From Nostoc flagelliforme FACHB-838 (lineage in GTDB: Bacteria; Cyanobacteriota; Cyanobacteriia; Cyanobacteriales; Nostocaceae): DNA of 51,187 bases. The notes under the pieces are model-generated. The model ran no database searches and was not told the DNA's origin. It saw only the letters and a list, made by a program, of their open reading frames with translations. The stretch lies in NCBI RefSeq assembly GCF_014698065.1, contig NZ_JACJSI010000047.1:1-51187 (forward strand). Direction: 5' to 3'. The position numbers and the translations under genes are program-made. This document shows, one piece after another, positions 41,391-49,919 of the stretch; the first letter of the stretch is position 1; each line of letters starts with the position of its first letter.

Positions 41391-42908
41391 TTACGGTGTT
41401 TTAATAGCCCTCTGGGTTAACTTCTGACTTTTAACTCCTGCCCAAACGATAAGTGGTTGTCCAACCTTTTTATACAGCAAGCTTTCTAAAATTACGCCAT
41501 TGTTATTGGCGGTGAGAGCTTTATTCGGCTGACGCAGGGATTCATAGAAACCGTTGTACCAGCCATCTTTTGACTTGAGGTTGTCTTGGACAAAATCAAA
41601 TAACTGGCTAGTGTAAGTAGTATTGTAAAGCACATACCAGCCGATCGCAGCTTTGGCACTAAGAAAACGCAAATCGTTGTATTTTTGTCCGGTATCTGCA
41701 ATGGTTGCCCAAGGTTCACCGTTGACAAACAAGCTGCTGTAAACAAAGTATGGAGGGCGATCTAAGTTGTCTTCGGTAACAGCAGTTAATTGTTTTGTCG
41801 CTTTATAACGCGCTTCTTGAGCAGCTAAAATCCGATCGGCATAGGCTTTGGGCAAAGCTTGAAACCCAGTTTCGATGCCATCTAAAATATAGGGTTCGCT
41901 AAGAACGTAGTTATTAGCTCCAGAGTTTTTAAAGTCGCGGCGATCGTAAGGAATTCCCTGTCCGTAAAGATCAACAAAGGCAGCATGAGATTGATAGTCC
42001 AAGGCTTTCTTAACATCCAAGCCCCAAAGCTTTAAACCATAGGCAGCATAATTCTCATAGCCCAAGCGACCTTCTTGGTTGTACTGTTCTTTGCCTTTGA
42101 TCACGGCAGTACCGTACATTTGTCCATTGTTGGTTAGACGCTTGACTTGCCAATGTTTCCAAATTGCTTCTGTTTCTAGCCGCATTTTTGGATACTTTGT
42201 CCCGACAATCTTTAACCAGATTGCCATTCTTCCCAAATCGATAGCTGACCAACCAATTTCTTCGCGCTTTTCTAGTTGACCATAATTGACGGGTACGAGG
42301 GTTTTGGCATTATAAACCTTGTTGGGTAGTTCCCCTTTATACAAAGGCATTGATGCCAGTGTTTTCAACATTTTGCTCATTTTGGCTTCAAATTCAACCG
42401 CAGGCACGATATTGAGTTCTTTAGCACTGACTAAGGCTGCGATCGCTGCTGCCTGATCCCACATACTGACCGAGGCAAAGCCATCAACGGAATTGACTAA
42501 GCCAGTTTCATCGTTCCAGTTGCGCTGAAAGTATGACCAAGCTTGACGGGCAGTTGCCGTTTCCTCTGGAGTCAGTTTTCCAACTCCAGGAGCAATGTAT
42601 GGAATTATGGCTACTGTTAGTTGGTTCTTAGGAACAGGTTGACCTGGCAAAACTAAAGATTTAGCATCAAGACTGGCAACTATTTCAGCTGCTTTAGCAT
42701 CAGAGGCAGGGCTTTGGGGTTTCTTGGGTTCTACCAAATGCTGTGAAGCAGTTTTGGATGTTGATATTTCAGGTTTTTCTATAGAAGTTTTGGAAAGATT
42801 CTTAGACCAACCATTTAAAATTGTGATCGCCATAACAGCCGTAACTACTCCTCCTACAGAAGCTAGTATGGACAAGTTCTTAGGTGGTGGTTGAAAATCA
42901 GAACTCAT
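41391..42908 (-). CDS. DUF3131 protein with N-terminal membrane anchor
   Basis: 505 residues from ATG 42908 (MSSDFQPPPKNLSILA); in-frame starts up to 42974 would add 22. One membrane helix (SVGGVVTAVMAITILNGW) is followed by a polar linker and one DUF3131 domain (about 125-490) with WSYFQRNWNDETGLVNSVDG, GWSAIDLGRMAIWL, YNQEGRLGYENYAAYG and GVILESLLYKK. It would sit outside, anchored to the cytoplasmic membrane. It is closely related to the other DUF3131 copies, so it is a paralogue displaced from them by the toxin-antitoxin/Uma2 block. Confidence 0.85.
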   Translation of the reverse strand: MSSDFQPPPKNLSILASVGGVVTAVMAITILNGWSKNLSKTSIEKPEISTSKTASQHLVEPKKPQSPASDAKAAEIVASLDAKSLVLPGQPVPKNQLTVAIIPYIAPGVGKLTPEETATARQAWSYFQRNWNDETGLVNSVDGFASVSMWDQAAAIAALVSAKELNIVPAVEFEAKMSKMLKTLASMPLYKGELPNKVYNAKTLVPVNYGQLEKREEIGWSAIDLGRMAIWLKIVGTKYPKMRLETEAIWKHWQVKRLTNNGQMYGTAVIKGKEQYNQEGRLGYENYAAYGLKLWGLDVKKALDYQSHAAFVDLYGQGIPYDRRDFKNSGANNYVLSEPYILDGIETGFQALPKAYADRILAAQEARYKATKQLTAVTEDNLDRPPYFVYSSLFVNGEPWATIADTGQKYNDLRFLSAKAAIGWYVLYNTTYTSQLFDFVQDNLKSKDGWYNGFYESLRQPNKALTANNNGVILESLLYKKVGQPLIVWAGVKSQKLTQRAIKTP

Positions 42909-43050
42909 ACTGATTAAAGCCTTGTTTTGTAAGTAAGCGTGTTTGCGTAGTTTCACCAAATACATTCTTCCCAACTTTGGAATCTAACTAACACAAAGTC
43001 CACCTGACTATTACTGGCGATCATCAGTTAAGTAAATACACTCATCTTAA

Positions 43051-43845
43051 TTATCCTAAGTGACTTTCGCCCTCTGTGCAGAAAACTGGGATACTCTCAT
43101 CAGTTAATAGACTCATCACTTGATCCTTATATTTTTGAAATATCTGATAACGCTTAATTTGAGGATCAGATTTGTTTGGCAATTGGATTTGCAATTCTTG
43201 CTTAATTGTGCCTGGCCGGGCGCTTAACACGTAGATGCGTTGAGATAGAAAAATTGCTTCTTCAACATCGTGAGTAATCATCAAAATTGTAGTATTTGTG
43301 GTACGCCAAATTTCTAGGAGAAATTGCTGCATTGATTCTTTTGTCTGCACATCCAATGCACCAAAAGGTTCATCCATAAGTAAAATTTTGGGTTTTGATG
43401 CTAATGCACGAGCGATCGCTACCCGTTGCTTCATTCCACCAGATAGTTCTTGTGGTAGCGCTTTCGCAAATTCTGACAATCCCACTACTTCTAAATAATA
43501 AGCGGCTTGTTGCCGTCGCTTGGCTTGAGGTACACCTTGCAACTTTAAGCCAAATGCGACATTTTCCATAACACTCATCCAGGGATAGAGAGTGTAGCTT
43601 TGAAATACCATCCCGCGATCGCACCCTGGCCCTGTCACGCGTACCCCATCAACCAAGATATTTCCCGCAGTCGGAGTATCTAATCCTGCAATTGACCGTA
43701 GCAAAGTTGATTTACCACAACCACTTGCTCCCACTGCACAGACAAACTCACCCTCTTCTACATACAAATTGATGTTTTTTAATACAGTCAACAAACCGCG
43801 TTTAGTTTGAAATTGTTTGTGGAGTTGATTAACCTCTAGATTCAT
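43051..43845 (-). CDS. ABC importer ATP-binding protein (SsuB/TauB/NrtD-type)
   Basis: 264 residues with Walker A GASGCGKST (39-47), signature LSGGMKQRVAIARAL, Walker B ILLMDEPFGALD and switch His in ITHDVEEAI. The sequence type is that of the nitrate/sulfonate/taurine family. It is the last gene of a three-gene operon, 65 bases after the permease gene, and energises uptake of the ligand bound by the lipoprotein. Confidence 0.93.
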   Translation of the reverse strand: MNLEVNQLHKQFQTKRGLLTVLKNINLYVEEGEFVCAVGASGCGKSTLLRSIAGLDTPTAGNILVDGVRVTGPGCDRGMVFQSYTLYPWMSVMENVAFGLKLQGVPQAKRRQQAAYYLEVVGLSEFAKALPQELSGGMKQRVAIARALASKPKILLMDEPFGALDVQTKESMQQFLLEIWRTTNTTILMITHDVEEAIFLSQRIYVLSARPGTIKQELQIQLPNKSDPQIKRYQIFQKYKDQVMSLLTDESIPVFCTEGESHLG

Positions 43846-43910
43846 AAAAATCTCATTTTATATATTATTTTTCTGTGAGGTGAAATAAAAATTACTAATT
43901 ACAAATTATT

Positions 43911-44705
43911 CTAATCTTTAGCCCACTTACAAGATACACGTAATAACAACCTAAACAACAGATCAATTCCTAAACCAATCAAGCCAATTACAATCAAACC
44001 AGCAAAAATTTCATCTGTTTTCAGATATCTTTGAGCCACACTAATCCTACGTCCTAAACCTTCTGTAGCTGCTACTAATTCTGAAACAATCACTAAGTTC
44101 CAAGATGCTGCCATATTAACGCGGCAAGCATCAATAATATTAGGCAGAATAAAAGGTAAAATAACTTGTAATAAAACTTGTTTTCTTTGACCTCCTAAAG
44201 TATAAGTAGTTTCCAATAAATGCTGAGGAACAAATTTGACTGCATCCATTACCATTAAGGTATTAAAAAACAGTGTGCCGATAAAAATCAGCATAATTTT
44301 AGGTATTTCTCCTAGTCCCAGATATAAAATTAGTAAGGGTATAAAAGCTGGGGCTGGCATATAGCGCACAATTCCAATAATCGGTTCTAACAATGCCCTG
44401 ATACTGGGAAAAGTCCCCATTAAAGTACCTAAAGGAATAGAAACAATTGCCGCCAGGGAAAAACCAGCTATGACGCGAAACAAGCTAAAGGCAATATCTT
44501 TTTGTAAATCGCCACTTGCTAAAAGCCTTTGAAATGCACCCCACACTTCAGTAGGAGTAGGAAGAAATAATGATGGTATTAATCCAGTATTAGAAATAAC
44601 CCACCACAGAAGAATAGGAATAGCGATGGACAAGAACATTAAAGTCCAAGCTAATTTTTTAGGTATCTCTTCAGCAATGCGCCAAAAAACAGTTTGTGAT
44701 AACAT
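43911..44705 (-). CDS. ABC importer permease (SsuC/TauC-type)
   Basis: 264 residues, about six membrane helices, with the family EAA-like loop (DAVKFVPQHLLETTYTLGGQ, then RKQVLLQVILPFILPNIIDA) that docks on the ATPase. It is the middle gene of the operon, 50 bases after the binding-protein gene, and forms the homodimeric channel. Confidence 0.93.
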   Translation of the reverse strand: MLSQTVFWRIAEEIPKKLAWTLMFLSIAIPILLWWVISNTGLIPSLFLPTPTEVWGAFQRLLASGDLQKDIAFSLFRVIAGFSLAAIVSIPLGTLMGTFPSIRALLEPIIGIVRYMPAPAFIPLLILYLGLGEIPKIMLIFIGTLFFNTLMVMDAVKFVPQHLLETTYTLGGQRKQVLLQVILPFILPNIIDACRVNMAASWNLVIVSELVAATEGLGRRISVAQRYLKTDEIFAGLIVIGLIGLGIDLLFRLLLRVSCKWAKD

Positions 44706-44755
44706 TTTATGAGAATGTTTGGAGTTTATTTTTTACAAATCGTCAGCAGATTGAT

Positions 44756-45793
44756 TCATGATTTTTGCTTTGCAGCATAGGCTTTGACAAAGCGATCATC
44801 AAAAACTTTTTTAAGATTAGGTGCTTGTTTTGTCAAACCCGCTTCAACAAGAAATTTACTAATTCTCTCAGCAGCGTAACTTAGCGATTTCATGTCTTTA
44901 CCGGGACTAAAAGCTTGCAAATTGTCTTCTATTGAAAATATTTTCGTGCCGGAATTGTATGCTTTATATTCTGCAACTGACACACCAGCGCGTTTCGCCA
45001 TAATTTCGTAAGCTTTGTCTGGGTTAGTTTTGATAAAATCTAAAGTAGCGAACCAAGTATTTATTAAAGCTTGTACATCTTGCGGACGTTCATTAATGAG
45101 TTTGCGAGTCACAACTAAATGGTCAGGAATCGCACCAGGAAAATCTTTAGAACTAAATAATTCTTTGCTGCCAGAACGTGATAAAGCCTTTGTAGTGAAA
45201 GGTGCAAAAACTCCGACAGCATCGACTTGACCTGCAACAAAAGCTGCTGATGCTGCACCTGTTTCTAATGGCTGAAACTGAATATCAGCTTGGGTTAAAC
45301 CTGCTTTTTGCAAACCTAGTAATAATAGGAAATGGTCAACTGTCCCCTCTTCAACAGCAACTTTTTTACCTTTGAGGTCGGCAATACTATTTATTCCTTC
45401 TCGGACAATAATTTTATCGTTCCCTGTAGAATTATCGTTGATTAAAACGATTACTTGATCTGAGCCTGCTGCCACTGAGCTAATGGTATCATTCAGGGTT
45501 TGGGTATTGGCGTTTAGTTGACCTGCTCGTAAGGCGTTGATAGAATCTAAATAGCCGTCAAACCACTTTAAATCTACATTAACTTTATTCGCCTCAAATA
45601 ATTTTTCTTCTTGAGAAACTTGCCAAGGAAACCAACCTGGCCAAGCACTAAAACCAACAGCAATTGGTGCAGTTATGACTGAAGTATTAGGATTTTGTGG
45701 TGTAGAAGTCTGCTGGATAGGAGTACAACTAATGCTGATAAAAAGAGTGAGTAAAAAAGCTGTGAATAGAGATGATAACTGGCGAATAATCAT
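44756..45793 (-). CDS. ABC importer substrate-binding lipoprotein (SsuA/TauA/NMT1-like)
   Basis: 345 residues, lipoprotein signal ending FISISC (Cys23 would be lipidated), followed by a two-lobed periplasmic fold: GFSAWPGWFPWQVSQEEKLF, then VAVEEGTVDHFLLLLGLQKA. The first lobe's GxxxW-x-G-x-x-P-x-x-V pattern matches binding proteins of the sulfonate/nitrate/thiamine-precursor type. The substrate cannot be fixed from sequence alone. It is the first gene of the operon, so its upstream region (45794-46385) holds the promoter. Confidence 0.88.
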   Translation of the reverse strand: MIIRQLSSLFTAFLLTLFISISCTPIQQTSTPQNPNTSVITAPIAVGFSAWPGWFPWQVSQEEKLFEANKVNVDLKWFDGYLDSINALRAGQLNANTQTLNDTISSVAAGSDQVIVLINDNSTGNDKIIVREGINSIADLKGKKVAVEEGTVDHFLLLLGLQKAGLTQADIQFQPLETGAASAAFVAGQVDAVGVFAPFTTKALSRSGSKELFSSKDFPGAIPDHLVVTRKLINERPQDVQALINTWFATLDFIKTNPDKAYEIMAKRAGVSVAEYKAYNSGTKIFSIEDNLQAFSPGKDMKSLSYAAERISKFLVEAGLTKQAPNLKKVFDDRFVKAYAAKQKS

Positions 45794-46385
45794 TATATTT
45801 AGCTCTAATTTACGTTTTTTTAGAATAAAATAGATTTGCTTCTATTTGTAATAAGTTAACCAAACTGAAAAAAAGTTCGTAAATAAGTAAATAATACTCA
45901 TCTATAATGAGTAGAGAAAACAACATTGAGAATTTATGCTGTAAATAGAGAATTTTGGTGTTGCTGAAAAACTTGCGATCGCACTCAATTAAACCAAACG
46001 CCTGTAACTTCAATGTGACAGATTAAACCGGGATTTTAAAAGCTATTAATTTTTTACTCAATTGCTAGTAATTGCTTTTGCTTTTAGTTTTTTATACTCA
46101 AGTTTATACATATCAAAATGAGACAAAAAGTATTGTAAGTTACAAAAATCTCTAAATTATCCAAATAAGGCGTTGACCCCCGCGCGATCGCTTTTAGTTG
46201 CAACATGAAGTCAGAGACTCAATGAATCCATAGCCAGTCGGAGACTAAAAACGAGTCAAGCTAGGCTTTTAGGAGTTGTGTGTAACATCGTAGCCAAGTC
46301 GAAGGAAGAAGGTTTTGTGTAGTAAAACCTTTAAGTGGTCTTTTGATTAAGGTAGTTTTGGAATGTAGAGTTAAGTTTTTCCAAA
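45794..46385. other. Intergenic divergent promoter region with a hairpin
   Basis: About 590 AT-rich bases with no convincing gene. It holds divergent promoters for the ABC operon and cruP. Visible structures are related AGTCAGAGACTC and AGTCGGAGACT motifs near 46210-46250 and the hairpin at 46309-46331. Confidence 0.5.
46309..46331 (+). promoter_or_regulatory. Hairpin in the cruP leader
   Basis: AAGGTTTT (46309-46316) and AAAACCTT (46324-46331) are an 8-base stem with a 7-base loop about 55 bases before the cruP ATG. It could be a leader structure; it has no T tract and is not an intrinsic terminator. Confidence 0.35.
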
Positions 46386-47933
46386 ATGTCTTTAACTGAA
46401 GAAATCCTTTCCCAATTACCCGGCGATGTTTTAGGAGGGTTGCGCCAAGGCGATCGCCTCCTCACATCTTTGCGAGAAAACTCTGCATCTGTCCCAACGT
46501 TGGTTAAAGAAAGTCAACAGCCTTTAGGGGGTGTAGACTGCGATGTCATTATCTGCGGTGGCACTTTGGGTATTTTAATTGGTTGCGCCTTGGCGGTGAA
46601 GGGACTGCAAGTAACGTTGATGGAACGGGGAATTTTGCGGGGAAGGGAACAAGAATGGAATATTTCTCGTAAAGAATTAGATGTATTTGTGGAATTAAAC
46701 TTGCTAACAGAAGAAGAATTAGTAACTGCGATCGCAACTCAATATAACCCAGCGCGAGTTAGTTTTGATGGCGGTACAGAAGTTTGGGTAGAAGATGTTT
46801 TGAATATCGGTGTAGATCCAGTTTATCTATTGGCTACCTTAAAAACCCGATTTCTCGCCGCTGGTGGAAAGTTGCTAGAAAACACACCCTTTACCGAAGC
46901 GGTAGTTCATCCAGATGGGGTGATGGTAAATAACCAATTTAAAACTCGGTTATTAATCGACGCAATGGGACATTTTTCACCCATCACTCAACAAGCACGT
47001 CAAGGAAAAAAACCAGATGCCTTGTGCTTAGTTGTCGGAAGTTGTGCCCAAGGTTTTCCAGAAAATAACTCAGGCGATTTGTTATTGTCATTCACATCTT
47101 TGCAGAATCAATGTCAATACTTTTGGGAAGCTTTTCCAGCCAGGGATGGCAGAACCACTTACTTATTTACCTACATGGATGCAGATCCTCAACGTTTGAG
47201 TTTAGAAGCTCTATTTGAGCAATATTTGCGTCTTTTACCAGAATATCAGGGAGTGGAATTGAGCAAGCTGAAATTTCAACGGGCGCTATTTGGTTTTTTT
47301 CCCACCTATCGCCAAAGTCCGCTAAAAACTCCTTGGAATCGCATTCTACCAGTAGGAGATAGTAGTGGTAGCCAATCTCCCTTAAGTTTTGGTGGTTTTG
47401 GGGCAATGGTGCGTCACCTGAAGCGCTTAACTTATGGCATTTACGAAGCGCTGGAAACAGAACAATTATCTGCAAAAGCTTTAGCACTGCTGCAACCCTA
47501 TCAGCCAAGTTTGACTGTCACTTGGTTGTTTCAGAGGGCAATGAGTGTTGGTGTAAATCAGAAAATTGCCCCAGATCAAATTAACCAACTACTCTCGGCG
47601 GTATTTCAGGAAATGCAACAGTTGGGTACACCAGTGTTAAAACCGTTTTTACAAGATATAGTGCAGTTTTCGGCATTAACGCAAACACTGTTAAAAACTG
47701 CTTTATATCATCCGGTATTAGTTGCCAAAATAATTCCGCAAGTAGGTTTGGCAAGTTTGTTAGATTGGATGTTACATTACAGTAGTTTAGGTGTATACAC
47801 TACCTTGTTTTGGTTAAGTCCAATGTTAGAAACATGGATCAAGAATCAACCAGATGAACAACAATATTATTGGCATCGTTTAATTGATGCCTGGAAGTAT
47901 GGATCTGGCGGTGATTACTCAGATGAAACTTGA
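46386..47933 (+). CDS. cruP: CruP-type lycopene cyclase homologue (FAD-dependent)
   Basis: 515 residues. An N-terminal FAD-binding Rossmann site (DVIICGGTLGILIGCALAVK, then LMERGILRGREQEWNISRKE) is followed by LLIDAMGHFSPITQQARQGK and GDSSGSQSPLSFGGFGAMVR, where the second dinucleotide motif binds FAD. The order and W-N-I-S-R motif match the CruA/CruP lycopene-cyclase lineage. The length and lack of the longer CruA features favour CruP. CruP homologues modulate carotenoid status and stress response; actual cyclase activity is disputed. It is followed 21 bases on by a tandem membrane-protein pair. Confidence 0.82.
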   Translation: MSLTEEILSQLPGDVLGGLRQGDRLLTSLRENSASVPTLVKESQQPLGGVDCDVIICGGTLGILIGCALAVKGLQVTLMERGILRGREQEWNISRKELDVFVELNLLTEEELVTAIATQYNPARVSFDGGTEVWVEDVLNIGVDPVYLLATLKTRFLAAGGKLLENTPFTEAVVHPDGVMVNNQFKTRLLIDAMGHFSPITQQARQGKKPDALCLVVGSCAQGFPENNSGDLLLSFTSLQNQCQYFWEAFPARDGRTTYLFTYMDADPQRLSLEALFEQYLRLLPEYQGVELSKLKFQRALFGFFPTYRQSPLKTPWNRILPVGDSSGSQSPLSFGGFGAMVRHLKRLTYGIYEALETEQLSAKALALLQPYQPSLTVTWLFQRAMSVGVNQKIAPDQINQLLSAVFQEMQQLGTPVLKPFLQDIVQFSALTQTLLKTALYHPVLVAKIIPQVGLASLLDWMLHYSSLGVYTTLFWLSPMLETWIKNQPDEQQYYWHRLIDAWKYGSGGDYSDET

Positions 47934-47954
47934 AAATACCTGTGTGAGGATAAG

Positions 47955-48659
47955 ATGATTGAACGAAAATCTTTAGGAATAAAATACTTTGCGGTGCTGA
48001 TTGGGTTTTTGCGCGATCGCCAGGGATTTCTAGAGGAAGTTCGCCAAGGTATAAGATTACCAAATAAAATCATTTCGCTGCTGGTTTGCAGTTCCTTATT
48101 TATCGCTGCTTATGGCGGAATTATTGGTGCATATCATAGCTGGATGCAAGCTTTGTCTTCCGCTATTAAACTCCCAGCCCTTTATTTAATCACACTTTTG
48201 ATTTGTATCCCGACATTATACTTTGCTAATATTATTTTTGGCTCCAAGCGGACTTTTGGACAGCATTTAGCATTAGTTTTAACTGCGGTTTCAGTCACAA
48301 GTGTACTTTTATTTAGCTTTGCACCAATCACACTGTTTTTCTTAATCACTACCAATAATTACCAATTTTTAATTTTGTTAAATGTCTTTATCTTTGCCCT
48401 AACTGGATTTATTGGTGTTTCGTCTTTATATCAAGCTACAAGTTTAGTTTTAGAACAAGATGATGAAGGTACCAAGACACGCCAAAAGATTTTGAAGTTT
48501 TGGCTATTTCTTTACGCTTTCGTAGGCAGTCAGTTAGGATGGACTCTCAGACCATTTTTTGGTACACCTGATTCTGTTTTTCAACTATTCCGCGAAAGAG
48601 AAGGGAATTTCTATTTGAGCGTCATTCAAGCTATTAGCTATCTCTTGGGAATCCGTTAA
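47955..48659 (+). CDS. Multi-pass membrane protein, tandem paralogue 1
   Basis: 234 residues with about five or six membrane helices after a short cytoplasmic N-terminus (FLRDRQGFLEEVRQGIRLPN). Characteristic segments are GIIGAYHSWMQALSSAIKLP, ALYLITLLICIPTLYFANII and QLGWTLRPFFGTPDSVFQLF. I cannot assign a function. Homologues in cyanobacteria are sometimes labelled actin-binding WH2-like, which the sequence does not itself support. It starts 21 bases after cruP and may be in its operon. The close paralogue follows directly. Confidence 0.75.
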   Translation: MIERKSLGIKYFAVLIGFLRDRQGFLEEVRQGIRLPNKIISLLVCSSLFIAAYGGIIGAYHSWMQALSSAIKLPALYLITLLICIPTLYFANIIFGSKRTFGQHLALVLTAVSVTSVLLFSFAPITLFFLITTNNYQFLILLNVFIFALTGFIGVSSLYQATSLVLEQDDEGTKTRQKILKFWLFLYAFVGSQLGWTLRPFFGTPDSVFQLFREREGNFYLSVIQAISYLLGIR

Positions 48660-48701
48660 TTGTCAATTAGTAATAACACAAAATATACAACATATAAATA
48701 T

Positions 48702-49409
48702 ATGCTAAAAAAGCAAAATCGGGGAATTCAACAATTTAGTGTCTTGGTTAATTTACTCCGCGATCGCCAGTTATTTTTAGAAGAAATTCGTCAGGGAGTA
48801 AGATTAGAAAATAAGATTAGTTCTCTGTTCGTAACTAGTTCTATCTTCTTTGCTCTTTATGGAGCAATTATTGGTGCATCCCACAGTTGGGCACAGGCAC
48901 TATCTGGTGCGATTAAACTTCCGGTATTCTATTTAATCACATTGATTATTTGTTTTCCAACTTTATTCTTTTTTAATGTTTTATTTGGTTCCCGGAGCAG
49001 TATTCAACAGCATTTTGTTGTATTGCTTACATCTGTATCCGTGATTAGCGTGCTTTTATTCAGCTTGGCACCAGTTACGCTATTTTTTCTAATTACTACA
49101 CCCGATTCTTATCAATTTTTTAAATTGTTGAATGTGTTAATTTTTGGCATTACAGGCATCTTTGGCGTTAAATTCTTGTATGAAGGAATGCAATTACTTT
49201 CTCAACAAGATGAAGTAGGCAAAAAAACCCGCACCACTATTTTAAGATCCTGGTTATTGCTTTATGCTTTTGTTGGTATGCAGTTAGGATGGTTTCTCAG
49301 ACCATTTTTTGGTGCGCCTGACTCTAAATTTGAATTGTTTCGGGCAGTCAAAGGCAACTTTTATCTGGATATTATAAGGGCTATTTCCGAAATTTTAGGT
49401 ATGCGTTAA
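48702..49409 (+). CDS. Multi-pass membrane protein, tandem paralogue 2
   Basis: 235 residues from ATG 48702, chosen because MLKKQNRGIQQFSVLVNLLR aligns with MIERKSLGIKYFAVLIGFLR of the neighbour; a TTG at 48660 gives a longer version. It matches the neighbour along its length: RQLFLEEIRQGVRLENKISS, GAIIGASHSWAQALSGAIKL, RPFFGAPDSKFELFR. Half or more of the residues appear identical by eye, so it is a tandem duplication. Function is unknown. Confidence 0.8.
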   Translation: MLKKQNRGIQQFSVLVNLLRDRQLFLEEIRQGVRLENKISSLFVTSSIFFALYGAIIGASHSWAQALSGAIKLPVFYLITLIICFPTLFFFNVLFGSRSSIQQHFVVLLTSVSVISVLLFSLAPVTLFFLITTPDSYQFFKLLNVLIFGITGIFGVKFLYEGMQLLSQQDEVGKKTRTTILRSWLLLYAFVGMQLGWFLRPFFGAPDSKFELFRAVKGNFYLDIIRAISEILGMR

Positions 49410-49441
49410 TCTAATAGCTACACCTGTTTTATATAGCAATC

Positions 49442-49620
49442 CTATCTGATCGGCTGCACTACAGTAACTGGTGTTCCCACACTAACCTGAGTGAATATAG
49501 TTTTCTAACATCGTTATTGTACATCCGAAGATAACCGTGTGAGGCAGCCTTACCAACTGAATCAGGATTAGGCGTACCGTGAAAACCTCTAAAACTTTAA
49601 GTGAAGGTCTTTCTCGCCAT
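49442..49620 (-). pseudogene. L,D-transpeptidase (YkuD) remnant with Cys replaced by Tyr
   Basis: On the minus strand the sequence encodes GFHGTPNPDSVGKAASHGYL then RMYNNDVRKLYS, and in the next frame VSVGTPVTVVQPIR before TAG 49442-49444. This is the YkuD active-site region, normally H-G-x-x-x-x-x-x-x-G-x-x-x-S-H-G-C-[IL]-R-M. The catalytic Cys is Tyr (codon at 49531-49533), a frameshift follows near 49500, and an in-frame stop precedes the fragment. It is a dead piece of a peptidoglycan cross-linking enzyme; the N-terminal half is absent. Confidence 0.75.
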
Positions 49621-49919
49621 ATAACTATATAGTGATTAATGAAGCTTAGAGAGAGAAGTTTCAAAACTTAATAAATTATCTAAACCCCACTCCTCAAAGG
49701 CTTTCCCTTTGTATTTTCGCGGTTATAGGGGATTTCCAAATGAAAAATAGCCCAAATTTTTTTGGCGGGCGAGATGCTCGTCCCCCAAGATAGATGGTTT
49801 ATTTATTGGAAATTAGGGATTTCTGACTTGACTGAAGGATTGTAAAAAGGTCTAGCAAAATAATTGCATTTGTCATAACTTGATAGTTATAGAACTATTG
49901 ACTCCTCGCCGCATTACTC

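Noticed and set aside
45810..46013. 67-codon frame upstream of the ABC operon
   Set aside because: AT-rich, Phe/Leu/Tyr-biased peptide with no ribosome binding site or domain; lies in a promoter region.
49482..49664. 60-codon frame upstream of acsF
   Set aside because: It is an out-of-frame reading of the L,D-transpeptidase remnant.
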